NCBI GenBank assembly: GCA_002441085.1
Contig: DJVF01000023.1
Span: 26,355 to 50,340, forward strand
Direction of reading: 5' to 3'
DNA from: Patescibacteria group bacterium UBA6263
GTDB lineage: Bacteria > Patescibacteriota > Gracilibacteria > Absconditabacterales > Absconditicoccaceae
DNA length: 23,986 bases
Shown: positions 1 through 8,840 of the stretch, in pieces
How the letters are laid out: every line of letters starts with the position of its first letter
Numbering within the stretch: the first letter of the stretch is position 1
Notes under the pieces: generated by a model
Told to the model about the DNA's origin: nothing
Seen by the model: the letters and a program-made list of their open reading frames with translations, nothing else
The model's database searches: none
Program-made: the position numbers and the translations under genes

Positions 1-403
1 TCATTGCAGTATGATGAACTACAAGTTTTGTTTTGTTGTTTTTGATACTCTCAGTTCGCTTTAATCTTTTATCTCCAAAATATTGGTTGAATCTATCAAC
101 TTTGGACTCATTAGGATAATTGGATATTAAATAATTATTAGCTACTTCTTTTTGGTAATTAGCTCTAATTCGATTTAAATCTTTGGAATCTACTTCTTTT
201 ACTTCATTGAGATATTGTTCTTTGCTAGTATCTATAGGTGCGCTAATCACCTGTCAAGAATAATACCTCAAAGATTCGTCTGCTCCTCGTTGTTGACGAG
301 AGATGATATCTATTCATGGTAAATTTCGATCAGCAGCCAATCCAAATCACAAAAAAATAATAAGCAAAAATAAATTTCTGACAAAATTGATAAACCTTTT
401 CAT
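1..403 (-). CDS. N-acetylmuramoyl-L-alanine amidase / PGRP-like protein, secreted (partial)
   Basis: The 134 visible residues are the N-terminal part; the gene continues beyond base 1. They begin MKRFINFVRNLFLLIIFLGF, a short basic stretch plus a hydrophobic helix, so a signal peptide or anchor. At residues 35-44 is ISRQQRGADE, like the 'I.R..WGA.E' lead-in of Amidase_2/peptidoglycan-recognition domains. The visible part ends with KLVVHHTAM, matching the first zinc-histidine motif of that family. Family members cut the bond between N-acetylmuramic acid and L-alanine in peptidoglycan, outside the membrane. At least three TGA codons are read as Gly. The start is the ATG before the signal sequence and lacks a Shine-Dalgarno. 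It is transcribed away from the PHP gene at 562. The zinc ligands further downstream lie outside the window, so activity cannot be judged. Confidence 0.72.
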
Positions 404-561
404 AATATTCAAATAAATACAATAAATAATATAATGGTTTTGTGTTATATATAAATATATGATAATTTCAAAGGATAAAATAATATATAGGTATCAGATT
501 ATAGTTGAAAGTGATAAGAAATTTATTATTGTTAATAAAAATTTTAATTCTAAATATAAAG

Positions 562-1497
562 ATGTTTACTCACCTACATTGACATAGCTCATTTTCTTTT
601 TTGGAAGCAATAGGCAAACCGAAAAGTATAATAGCCAAAGCTAAATCTTTGTGAATGGAGTCTATAGCTATAACAGATTATAATGGCATGTACGGATCTG
701 TAAATTTTTATTTATTAGCCTTGGAATCATCAATCAAACCCATAATAGGTACAGAGTTTTGATTTGTAATGGATATCAACTCTATCAACAATCCAAAAAC
801 AATTTGAAATATAGTTTTGATAGCAAAAAATAATGACTGATATCACAATTTGATGGAATTAGTATCTTTTGCCAATCAACAATGAATAAAATTCAAACCC
901 AAAATAGATATCTCTATACTCAGACAAAAAAACCAATGAATAATAGCAATTGTATGATGAGAAGAATCTTGGCTTGGTAAGATGATACTAAACTGAGATA
1001 GTCAAGATAATATGATAGAATTGATACATATATTAAAAGAAATTTTGTGAAAAGAAAATGTATTTCTGGAAATAATTGCTCAAAATGAAGACATTCTAAC
1101 AGATATCAAAAAAATAAACAATCAGATTATTTTACTTTCCAAAGAGACTGATACAGATTGTGTAATAAACAATAATTATTTCTATCCAGATAAAGATGAA
1201 AAAGATGCTTGGGAAATGGCATTAGCAATCAAAGACTGACATAAAATGTATGAAGAAAATAGAAGAAAACCTAAATGAGACTATCATATAATGAATGAAG
1301 ATGAAATCGTGGAAATAATGATAAATAACTGATATAAAAATGAAATTATACAAAAACGAATACAAAACAACAATACAATTAGTGATACTATAAATATAGA
1401 AATACAAGTATGACAATATCTGTTTCCTAATTATGAAAATCCACAAGATATCAAAGATATATATGAAAAAAATAAAGAAGAATTGATAATCAAATAA
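562..1497 (+). CDS. Free-standing DnaE-type PHP domain protein
   Basis: 311 residues. The N-terminus (FTHLHGHSSFSFLEAIGKP, then SLGMESIAITDYNGMYG) follows the PHP domain of bacterial DNA polymerase III alpha almost position by position; E. coli DnaE has FVHLHVHSDYS and ALGMPALAITD. The middle (SIKPIIGTEF; LIAKNNDGYHNLMELVSFAN) and the end (INIEIQVGQYLFPNYENPQ) match DnaE up to about residue 300. The frame then ends at tandem TAA TAA, so no polymerase, finger or tau-binding domain follows. PHP domains are metal-dependent phosphoesterases, or structural domains in DnaE. Several conserved glycines are TGA. No intein sequence is present, so this is not an intein-split DnaE half. It could be a split subunit, a stand-alone phosphatase or exonuclease, or a degenerate copy. 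The start is the first ATG before the HxH motif; an in-frame TAG lies upstream at 502. Confidence 0.8.
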
Positions 1498-1502
1498 TAA
1501 TG

Positions 1503-2198
1503 CTAATTTATATCAATTTTTAATGAGTCTAGATAAGAATCTATGATGTTTTCAACTTTTTTATTATTATTTGTTTTTTGAGTGTATCATGGATCTCAAT
1601 AATCTATACCAGAATTCTCGCTAATAATTCATTCATCTTCCAAAAAAAATCTAAGTTCTTCTAACATAAAATCTGATATTAGAACTTTTTTTTGTGTTGC
1701 TGTATCGAATATATATTGTATCAAATCATTTTCTGCTTTTTCATCTGCAGGAGGCATCCAACCGTTATAATCTAGATCTCGATATTTGATAATATCTTTT
1801 AAAGATTGATCATCAATCTGATTTGCCAACATTTCTTTTAATTGGTTTTTAAATTTTGAGCTAAGTTTGGATGTATCTTGCAAAAGGCCTCGACCTTTAC
1901 CATCAAAAATCAATAATCAATCATCTTTTCATAAATAATATAAATTATTTCAATCAAATTCATAAATTCATGAAAAAGATTCACTCTTAAAAAAATCTCA
2001 TTCTTTGCTAAGAACAATTTTTATTTCTTCTCAATCCTCTATATAGGTCAGTAATAAATTTCCATTTTCTGTGTGTTTCAACCAAGATAGTTGATCTATA
2101 TTTTTAGCCGTAAGGACATCAATAATAGCATTGTCACAACTACCTTTAGGGATATTGGCGTCAATATCATGTAATTTATTTTCTTTTAGCATTTTCAT
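1503..2198 (-). CDS. Hypothetical protein, 231 aa
   Basis: Not recognised. It reads as one code-25 frame with at least seven TGA codons as Gly (for example IYEFDGNNLYYLGKDDGLL) and ends at TAG. It is acidic and lysine-rich with no signal peptide or membrane helix, so probably cytoplasmic. The centre (KDIIKYRDLDYNGWMPPADE) is its most distinctive part, and the C-terminus is polar and Asn/Lys-rich. The ATG at 2198 (MKMLKENKLHDIDANIPKGS) is preferred; an in-frame TTG six codons upstream is possible. It lies 5 bases from the converging PHP gene, and about 100 bases downstream of the terminator of the structured RNA at 2297-2449, so that RNA could be its leader. Confidence 0.6.
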
Positions 2199-2296
2199 AT
2201 ATTCATATATAAACAATAAAGTACATATATATTATATAAATATATTTGTTTGTCAAATATTTGAAATGTAGAATCAAATGTAAAATAAAAATAAAT

Positions 2297-2321
2297 AAAA
2301 AAGGAGAGATTGAAATCTCTC
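2297..2321 (-). terminator. Intrinsic terminator of the structured RNA
   Basis: On the minus strand GAGAGAT-TTCA-ATCTCTC is a 7-bp hairpin followed by CTTTTTT. The plus strand has no T-run, which fixes the direction. Its arms overlap the 3' strands of the outer helices of the RNA. Confidence 0.8.
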
Positions 2322-2449
2322 AAATCAGGGCTATGTGTACAAGGCCTATCTCCGTATGAGCGCGGCATGCTGGCACGGAAGATTCTTCCACTAGATAATC
2401 GCATTTTTGCCAATAGGGCCCCCTGATTCACCAATTTCAATGGTTCTCC
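2297..2449 (-). ncRNA. Structured RNA of unknown class, possible switch or leader
   Basis: G+C-rich island in AT-rich sequence. On the minus strand three helices nest: GGAGA/TCTCC (2445-2449 with 2303-2307), ATTGAAAT/ATTTCAAT (2434-2441 with 2309-2316) and AATCAGGG/CCCTGATT (2421-2428 with 2323-2330). They enclose a further branched region with hairpin GGAAG-AAT-CTTCC and stem TGGCA/TGCCA. The 3' strands of the two outer helices also form an intrinsic terminator, so the two folds exclude each other. I saw no SRP GGAA tetraloop core, tmRNA T-arm or RNase P core. The 5' end is not defined; I saw no convincing promoter. Confidence 0.6.
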
Positions 2450-2646
2450 TTGAATATACATCCCAATATGGGCGTAGTGAAAAATTACATATTTTTCTGA
2501 CAATATCAAATGAAAATTTTTTTATGATTTGAAACTAGAAAGTGAAAAGTTAAAAGAGGTAAAATAATATTTTTTTATATATTCCGGAAGCAAAACTTGA
2601 TGCTGGAATGTCAGATTAAAAGTTTTTTAGTATTGAAAGTTTATTT

Positions 2647-4914
2647 ATGAATATCAAAGAATATATAGCATCACAATTGAATGAAGAACAGACAAAAGCA
2701 GCTTTATATAAAGATACCTCTAGTCTGATTATAGCTTGAGCTGGTAGTTGAAAAACTAGAGTTTTGACATACAAAATTGCCAATTTGATATGGTGATGTG
2801 ATATCCAAGTTAATAGAATATTAGCAGTGACATTTACAAACAAAGCTGCCAATGAAATGAGAGAAAGACTCATAAAAATCTCTGAGGAAATAAATTTATC
2901 TAATTTATCTCGTGACCCAAAAGAAATAGAAGAAAGTAAAGAATGAGAAAGAGATGATCTAGATATTTTTTTGAATGCTATGCAAAGCAATAGTACTATA
3001 ACAAAGAAAAATCTAAACTCTACAAATGATCTAAAACGGATATGAACATTCCATAGCATATTTTTGAAAATACTAAAGGAAGATATAGATAAACTCTGAA
3101 TGAAATATAATAAAAATTTTTCTATAGCTGATACGGGAGAATCACAAACACTGATAAGAGATGTTCTAAAAAGGCTAAATTTGCAAGATATATTTAAAGT
3201 AAATGAAGTGAAATGATTTATATCTACACAAAAAAACAACTGAATTGATGCAAAAATATTTTTGAAAAATATAAAATCTGACTATGATCAAAGCATGGGA
3301 AAAGTTTATGAAGAATACCAAAAAGAGTTGGAAAAAAGCAATATATTGGATTTTGATGATTTATTATTACTACCATATTTATTATTTAGAAAAAATGAAG
3401 AGGTAGCTAATAAACGAAAAAATAAATTTGATTATATATTGGTAGATGAAGCTCAAGATACCAACTGGATTCAATTTGAACTAATCAAAACATTATCACA
3501 ATCTTGATCTAATGTTACATTGATATGAGATGATTTCCAAAGTATATATGGATGGAGATGAGCTATGATGGAAAATTTTTTGAATGTAAAAAAATATTGG
3601 CCAGATATAGTAATGTTTAAATTGCAAATAAATTATCGTTCACGTCCAAATATAGTACATGCATGAAATCATATTATAAAAAATAATTTAAATCAGTATA
3701 AAAAAGAAATTGTTCCACATAGAGAATGATGAGACAAAATAACCATACTCATACACTGAAGCGAAACAGATGAAGCAGCTAATATAATAGACATGATCAA
3801 AAAAATGAAAGATTGAGGCAAATTAAAGAGCCGATGACAGATAGCAATATTATATAGAACTAATGCTCAATCATCAGTTTTTGAACAAATATTTATACAA
3901 GAAGGGATACCATATAAAGTATGGGGAGCTTTCAAATTTTTCGAAAGAAAAGAAATAAAAGACATTATAGCATATCTAAAATATATAATCAATCCATCAG
4001 ATAATATATCACTCAAAAGAATATTAAATATCCCCAATAGAAAAATATGAAAAACTACTTTGGATAGAATAGAAGAATATGCTATAACAAATAATTTATG
4101 ATTGGGAGAAGTTTTGCATAGCATAAATAAAAATGAGATAGATATAAAAATTATGCCTCAAGCAAAAAATTGAATTCATGATTTTGTAAATCTTACATTA
4201 CAGTTGAATGAAATACTAAAATCTAACACTCCATCAGAATTTATAGAAATATTAGTTAAAAAAATAAAATATAGAGACTATCTAGTCAAAGAAGAATGAT
4301 GAGAAATCCAAGCAGATGAAAAATATGAGAATATATGACAAATAATAAATATGGCATCTAAATATGTAGAAAAATGAGAAAATACAATTAGACAATTTAT
4401 GGAAGAAGTAACTCTCTTGTCTGATGTAATGGAAAATGAAAATGGAGATATAGATGTGGTCAAATTGATGACTATACACTCTAGTAAATGATTGGAATTC
4501 CCTGTGGTTTTTGTTGCTTGATTGGAAGATCATATATTTCCACTTTCAAACAGCATAATGGAACCTAAGTTATTAGAAGAAGAGAGAAGGCTAATGTATG
4601 TAGCTGTAACTAGAGCAAAAGATATTTTGTTTCTTTCACATGCATACAGTAGAATGACACGATGACAAACTAAAATGAATCCACCGAGTAGGTTCTTGGA
4701 TGAAATACCTATGGAACTTTTGAAAAAATATGATTTGAGCAGTGGTTGATCAAACGAAAAATCTTATAATATTGATGAGTGAGACATAGTTAGACATAAA
4801 TTATTTGGCACATGATATGTACTAGAAATATGGAACAATCTTGCAATAGTAAAATTTCATAATCCAAAATTTGGTGTAAGAAAGATTGAATGTAGATTTT
4901 TGGATGTAATATAA
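2647..4914 (+). CDS. pcrA: UvrD/PcrA-family superfamily 1 DNA helicase
   Basis: 755 residues, a normal length for PcrA/UvrD/Rep 3'-5' helicases acting in repair and replication restart. Motifs in order: Q-motif region LNEEQTKAA; Walker A AGAGSGKT at residues 30-37, with both variable glycines encoded by TGA; motif Ia VTFTNKAANEM; Walker B VDEAQD with D267-E268; motif III GDDFQSIYGWRGA; motif IV INYRSRPNIV; motif V TIHSSKGLEFPVVFVAGLE; motif VI YVAVTRAKD with R656. Phe stands in motif III where PcrA usually has Asp or Pro-Asp. The end (VRHKLFGTGYVLEI...VKFHNPKFGVRKI) resembles the C-terminal Tudor-like RNA polymerase-binding domain of PcrA. The CoA-binding gene starts 29 bases downstream and is probably co-transcribed. 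Catalytic residues are intact. PcrA versus UvrD is a naming choice. Confidence 0.93.
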
Positions 4915-4943
4915 TAATTATTTTTAAAAACTTTTGATAAAAA

Positions 4944-5333
4944 ATGATAAATAAAAATCTGACTTATGCTGTAGTATGAGCTAGTAATGATAAAAATAAA
5001 TATTGATATAAAGTTTTTGAAAATTTGTTGAATAATGGATATAATGTCATACCTATAAATCCCAACGAAGAAAAAATTTTGGGAAAAAAATGTTATAAAA
5101 ATCTATCATCTTATAATAAAAAAATAGATACTGTGATTTTTGTAGTACCTCCAAAAATTACTGAAAAGATTTTAGAAGAAATTTTGATCATAAATAATAG
5201 TAGGTCAAAAGATGAAATTAAACAAATACGAATGCAGCCATGAAGTGAAAGTAAAAAAGCAATTTCTTTTTGTCAAAAAAATAAAATAAATTTTATAGCA
5301 AACGCTTGCATAATGATCGAAAAAAATAATTAG
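4944..5333 (+). CDS. CoA-binding domain protein (YccU-like)
   Basis: 129 residues forming one Rossmann-type domain. The start is TYAVVGASNDKNKYGYKVF, a nucleotide-binding glycine motif with two TGA glycines, followed by LLNNGYNVIPINPNEEKILG. Then come DTVIFVVPPKITEKILEEI and QIRMQPGSESKKAISFCQKN, the last matching the WxQPGAES signature of small CoA_binding_2 proteins; the final Cys-containing strand (FIANACIMIE) also fits. These proteins bind CoA, but their physiological role is poorly defined. It is probably cytoplasmic and co-transcribed with the helicase 29 bases upstream. It stops at TAG. Confidence 0.8.
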
Positions 5334-5645
5334 ATTAATCAACGTCAATATATACTAGACTAAGCCTGGTATAATTAAAAATAATTTTCTAGAAAAATAA
5401 TCAAAAAAACATCTAATTATTTTTTTTAAAAATAGTAGTTTAAATAATATTGAATAACATAGCATAATAACTAACAAAAAATCACTTGATTTTTTTAAAT
5501 AATTAGGTACAAAATCGATTGAAGAAATTTAAAAAATTTTGATCAAAGAGATTTATTAGACTCGAACTATAGATTTGTTATATGAAAATTTCTTAAAATT
5601 ATTTAATTATTTTAGTTCTTTTATTTTTTTCTTAAATAAAATACA
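5334..5645 (+). other. 312-base AT-rich intergenic region
   Basis: No gene seen. It holds a possible weak terminator for the CoA-binding gene (AATAAT...ATTATT plus T-run near 5395-5428), another small hairpin with a T-tract (AAAAATCA-CT-TGATTTTT, 5477-5494), and a minor stem TATAC...GTATA near 5350-5372. The rest is low-complexity A/T that should include the promoter of the lysine-rich protein. Confidence 0.5.
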
Positions 5646-5750
5646 ATGGTAGTTAAAAAAAAAGCTCCTGCTAAAAAAGTTGTAGCTAAAAAACCAGTTA
5701 AAAAAGCAGTAAAGAAAGTTGTGAAGAAAGTTGCTCCTAAAAAAAAGTAA
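5646..5750 (+). CDS. Lysine-rich histone H1-like small protein, 34 aa
   Basis: MVVKKKAPAKKVVAKKPVKK followed by AVKKVVKKVAPKKK. About half the residues are lysine and the rest almost only Ala, Val and Pro, with no acidic residue. This composition matches the (K/A/P/V)-rich tails of bacterial histone H1-like proteins and KAPs, which bind nucleic acid through charge. Binding to DNA, RNA or the ribosome is inference. It is monocistronic: a long AT-rich region lies upstream and a strong terminator begins 16 bases after the stop. The isolated unit and terminator argue against a chance ORF. It has no glycine, so says nothing about the code. Confidence 0.75.
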   Translation: MVVKKKAPAKKVVAKKPVKKAVKKVVKKVAPKKK

Positions 5751-5765
5751 AAAAACTACAAACGA

Positions 5766-5798
5766 AAAAACTTTTTACTATTTGTAAGAAGTTTTTTT
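5766..5798 (+). terminator. Strong intrinsic terminator after the lysine-rich gene
   Basis: AAAAACTTTTTAC pairs with GTAAGAAGTTTTT (13 bp, one G-T) around loop TATTT and runs into seven T. It is symmetric enough to work on both strands. Confidence 0.85.
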
Positions 5799-5933
5799 GT
5801 TTATAAAAAAATAATTGTAAATTACTAATATATTATATGACGAGTAAATTAGCTTATCAATAGGACAAAGTTAATATTTGACAAAATATATATTTTATTT
5901 ATAATAAATATTGTTTATATAATATTTAAAAAA

Positions 5934-6059
5934 ATGGAAGAAGATGACAAAATACAAGAACTTGAAGAATGACTAACTCCTATAGAAGATATCAGAGATA
6001 AAATATGATTTCAATTACATGAACTGTTTTGTTTCTACCAAGAAGAAAATTTTTGATAA
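5934..6059 (+). CDS. Hypothetical small acidic protein, 41 aa
   Basis: Reads MEEDDKIQELEEGLTPIEDI then RDKIGFQLHELFCFYQEENF plus a final Gly encoded by TGA, and stops at TAA. Three TGA codons are read as Gly. It is strongly acidic at the N-terminus, with a probable helix in the second half. It starts after the same A-rich leader (TTTAAAAAAATG) as its neighbours and lies 79 bases before mnmA in the same direction. No family recognised. Small size and lack of homology evidence keep confidence moderate. Confidence 0.5.
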
Positions 6060-6138
6060 AATACTATAATAAAAAATCAGACTTGTTTATATAAATTTAA
6101 TTTTTATAAGTATTGAGTTTTTATAAAAAAAATATTGT

Positions 6139-7200
6139 ATGAAAAAAATATTGGTATGATTGAGTTGATGAGTAGACTCTGCAGTATCTGCCTACCTACT
6201 AAAAGAACAATGATATGATGTAGTCGCATGATTTATGAAAAATTATATATCTAATTTGTGAAACTGCACAACATATCAAGACGCAAATGAAGCAATAAAA
6301 GTAGCAAAATTTTTATGAATAGAAATCTTGTCGTTTGATTTAATCAAAGAATATAATGAAAAAATAATCGATTATATATATGATGGATATAAAAAATGAA
6401 TAACTCCAAATCCGGATGTATTTTGTAATAATTTAATAAAATTTGATGTGTTTTTGAAAAAAGCTCTAGATCTTTGATTTGATGGTATTGCTACATGACA
6501 CTACGCTCGTATTGTTGCAATGAAACAATCAAACAGTGTTACAATGAAACTTTTCAGATGAATAGATTATAATAAAGATCAAAGTTATTTCTTGAGTGGA
6601 TTAAATCAATTTCAATTGAGCAAATCTTTATTTCCAATATGAGAATTACAAAAAGCCGAAGTAAGAAAAATTGCCAAAAAAATCTGATTACCAAATGCTG
6701 AACGTAAGGATAGCCAGGGGCTATGTTTTGTAGGCAATATTCCGATCAAAACTTTTCTAGAACAAAAATTGAAACATAAAAAATGAGATATAATAAATCT
6801 AGAATGAAAAAAAATCTGAGAACATGACTGAGCTTGGTTTTATACAATATGACAAAGACGCTGATTAAATCTATTACCGGACTTGTATGTAAACAAAATA
6901 GATGTGAAAAAAAATATTATATATGTATGATCAAAATGATCAGAATTGTTGAACCAAAAAATAATTTATGCCAACAATCGACATTGGATTGCTGATCAAT
7001 ATAAATTACCATTGGAGATACAAGCAAAGATAAGATATAGACAAGAACCTAAACCTTGAGTACTAAGCAAAAATAAAGATTGAATAATAAATAATCAGGT
7101 AAAGATTGAATTTGAAGAAAAGCAATGGGCAATTGCACCATGACAAATTGTAGTAGCTTACAATGGAGATGAATGTTTGGGAAACTGAATTATTAGCTAA
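6139..7200 (+). CDS. mnmA: tRNA-specific 2-thiouridylase MnmA
   Basis: 353 residues, the usual MnmA length. It transfers sulfur to C2 of U34 in tRNA-Lys, -Glu and -Gln using ATP. The PP-loop pyrophosphatase motif GLSGGVDSA is at residues 7-15 with three glycines encoded by TGA; GFMKNY follows. The catalytic cysteine pair is C96 (NPDVFCNNLIKF) and C196 (DSQGLCFVG). GIATGHYARI and FYTIGQRRGL are further family signatures, and the C-terminal beta-barrel region (AKIRYRQEPKPG...IAPGQIVVAYNG) is complete. A plausible promoter lies upstream (TTGTTT, 16-base spacer, TATAAG, near 6084-6111). The family assignment is firm. Confidence 0.95.
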
Positions 7201-7320
7201 TTAAAAATTAAAAAATTAAAAATTAGTTAATTCGTTAATCTTTTAATTAGTTAATTTTTATTGCATCTAGACAGAATCTAATTATAATAGATAAATCATA
7301 TTTATATCTTATCTTGGAAA
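7201..7320 (+). repeat. AT-rich spacer with 12-base direct repeat
   Basis: AATTAGTTAATT occurs at 7221-7232 and 7245-7256. AAAAATTA before the first copy can pair with TAATTTTT after the second, giving a weak AT-only hairpin ending in T, probably the terminator of mnmA. The gene at 7321 follows after CTTGGAAA. Confidence 0.45.
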
Positions 7321-8598
7321 ATGGTAAGTAAAATATCAAAGAAAAAATATAAGCACAGATTTTATTGAAATAAAAACAAAAAAATATCAATCAGATTTTT
7401 ATACAATTTTTTGATATTTATAATTATATGACTTAGTTTGTTTTTGGTTATAAGTATATATTTTTCTGCTGTAAATTATATAGATAAAGTACAAATACAG
7501 AGCCAAGATCAAGAACTAAAATTTGTATTTATAGATTATTGGTGAATTGAACATAATGTAAGCGAAGAAACCAATGAACACTGAGCCCCAAATAAATGGG
7601 ATTATTTATTTAAAGACTATACTACTTGAAGTATTTTTTGAACCTGAAAAATTAACACATGAGTAGTTAACACTTGAATAGTTAATACCTGAGTAATCAA
7701 TACATGAGTAGTTAACACATGAGTAGTTAATACTTGAATAATTAATACCTGAGTAGTTAATACTTGAGTAGTTAACACATGAGTGGTTAACACTTGAATA
7801 GCTAATACCTGAGTAATCAATACATGAGTAGTTAACACATGAGTGGTTAATACCTGAGTAGTAATTATAATACAAGCCAAAAAACTTACTGGAAACAATT
7901 GTATAGCTCCTCGATGAAAAATTATAGAACATTGAGACTCTGTATTGGCATATGAGCAAAGAAAAGATGTCCCGGATGTTTGTAATATACAAAGAAGAGT
8001 ATGTGATGATTGATTTCTATGATGAAATTTTGTACAAAAATCATGTAAAACTGACATAGCTTATATATACAACAAACAAGAAGTAATCACTTATAATGAA
8101 AAAAAAATAGATCCGCTAATTCAACCAGATGAAAATAGTGCAATAAATAAGTGAGAATATTTTGATAATCAATGAAAAATAAATTCAGTAGATATAGCCT
8201 ATACAGTACGAGACAATTATGTAGATACTTCTTTACAAACCCAAAGCAATAGCGTGGATCAAACAGAACTTATAAGACCCAATTGCGTATCTCCACGATG
8301 AAGTATAGTATTGAACTGACAATTTGTAAAAGCATATAGATACAAAAATTGATTTATAAATTATCCTTGTGAAATTGAACTCAGACCTTGTATGCAATGA
8401 CAACTAGAGTGATCTTATACAAATTCTAGTTGCCAACATCGAGATATTTCTTATGAGGATTTTATGGACTGATATTTCAACAAAGAGCAACCATCTATGT
8501 TGCGTATTATAGAAACATTAAATACAGAAATACCACAAGAAGATATAATCATAAACAAGCCATCTATACGAGATATGATAGGAAATCTTTGGAAATAA
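7321..8598 (+). CDS. Membrane-anchored surface protein with NTGxx repeats and two Cys-rich modules
   Basis: 425 residues. A lysine-rich N-terminus (1-24) precedes one membrane helix at about 27-49, so the rest is probably outside. Residues 112-181 are 14 perfect pentapeptides NTG[VI][VIA], each Gly encoded by TGA. Then come two homologous modules of about 60 residues: CIAPRGKIIEHGDSVLAYEQ...CNIQRRVCDDGFLGG...SC and CVSPRGSIVLNGQFVKAYRY...CEIELRPCMQGQLEGS...SC. Each has four cysteines and the order CxxPRG, AY, C, RxC, G, L.G, C. I recall similar 'C..PWG...V.AY...C..QTRTC..G.L.GS...C' modules in CPR surface proteins, but from memory only. The repeats suggest a stiff stalk or beta-solenoid. Function unknown; an adhesion or host-contact role is inference. 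Confidence 0.85.
7654..7863 (+). repeat. 14 x 15-base minisatellite encoding NTGxx
   Basis: Fourteen 15-base units of the type AA(C/T)AC(A/T/C)TGAGTAGTT. A 60-base higher-order period is visible: the blocks 7681-7740, 7741-7800 and 7801-7860 align unit for unit, with the fourth unit ending in TGAATA. There are no spacers, so this is not a CRISPR array. Confidence 0.92.
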
Positions 8599-8636
8599 AA
8601 AACTTATTACAGATTCACTTTTTCTGTTGTATTCAT

Positions 8637-8772
8637 TTAACCTATATTTATATTTTTGTCATTCACTAGATATGGTGAGACTTTTTTTCGGGAAGAAATC
8701 CTATGAAAGTATCTAAATAGGTTAAGTGTACCCGATCTATCAGGCTTCGTTTGTAGGAAGCCTGATTTTTTT
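8637..8772 (+). ncRNA. Structured 3' UTR or small RNA
   Basis: TTAACCTA (8637-8644) pairs with TAGGTTAA (8718-8725), enclosing a smaller hairpin GTC..TCAC-TAGATATG-GTGA-GAC. The strong terminator at 8740-8772 follows. It may be the 3' untranslated end of the repeat-protein mRNA or a separate RNA of about 140 nt; no separate promoter was identified. No known family recognised. Confidence 0.4.
8740..8772 (+). terminator. Intrinsic terminator
   Basis: TCAGGCTTC (8740-8748) pairs perfectly with GAAGCCTGA (8757-8765), followed by seven T. The T-run exists only on the plus strand, so it ends the repeat-protein transcript or the RNA before it. Confidence 0.9.
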
Positions 8773-8802
8773 AAAAACAACTTAAAACTTATATTTTTTT
8801 AT

Positions 8803-8834
8803 TATCCTGGATATTTCGCTTCGCTCAATATGAC
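8803..8834 (-). repeat. Short dispersed-repeat-like element (GAGCGAAGCGA type)
   Basis: On the minus strand this reads GTCATATTGAGCGAAGCGAA followed by ATATCCAGGATA. It resembles the small dispersed element 'GTCATCCTGAGCGAAGCGAAGGATC' known from many unrelated bacterial genomes. The ends can pair (ATATT with AATAT; TCC/GGA). It lies directly after the glmS stop. The family assignment is from memory. Confidence 0.5.
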
Positions 8835-8840
8835 TAGTTA

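Noticed and set aside
1222..1446. Tyr/Ile-rich minus-strand frame opposite the PHP gene.
   Set aside because: Low-complexity shadow of the AT-rich PHP gene, whose alignment to DnaE is clear.
2616..3239. Long minus-strand frame opposite the helicase.
   Set aside because: It is the complement of the helicase N-terminal region, which carries Walker A and other motifs in code 25.
5545..5575. AGTTCGAGTCTA on the minus strand, resembling a tRNA T-arm.
   Set aside because: The arm has only three pairs, and no acceptor, anticodon or D-arm can be built around it.
7654..7863. Regular repeats considered as a CRISPR array.
   Set aside because: Units are 15 bases, contiguous, without spacers, and in frame with a protein.
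7606..8057. Minus-strand frames rich in NYSS/TTHVL repeats.
   Set aside because: They are mirror frames of the tandem repeat in the plus-strand membrane protein, which has a membrane helix and homologous modules.
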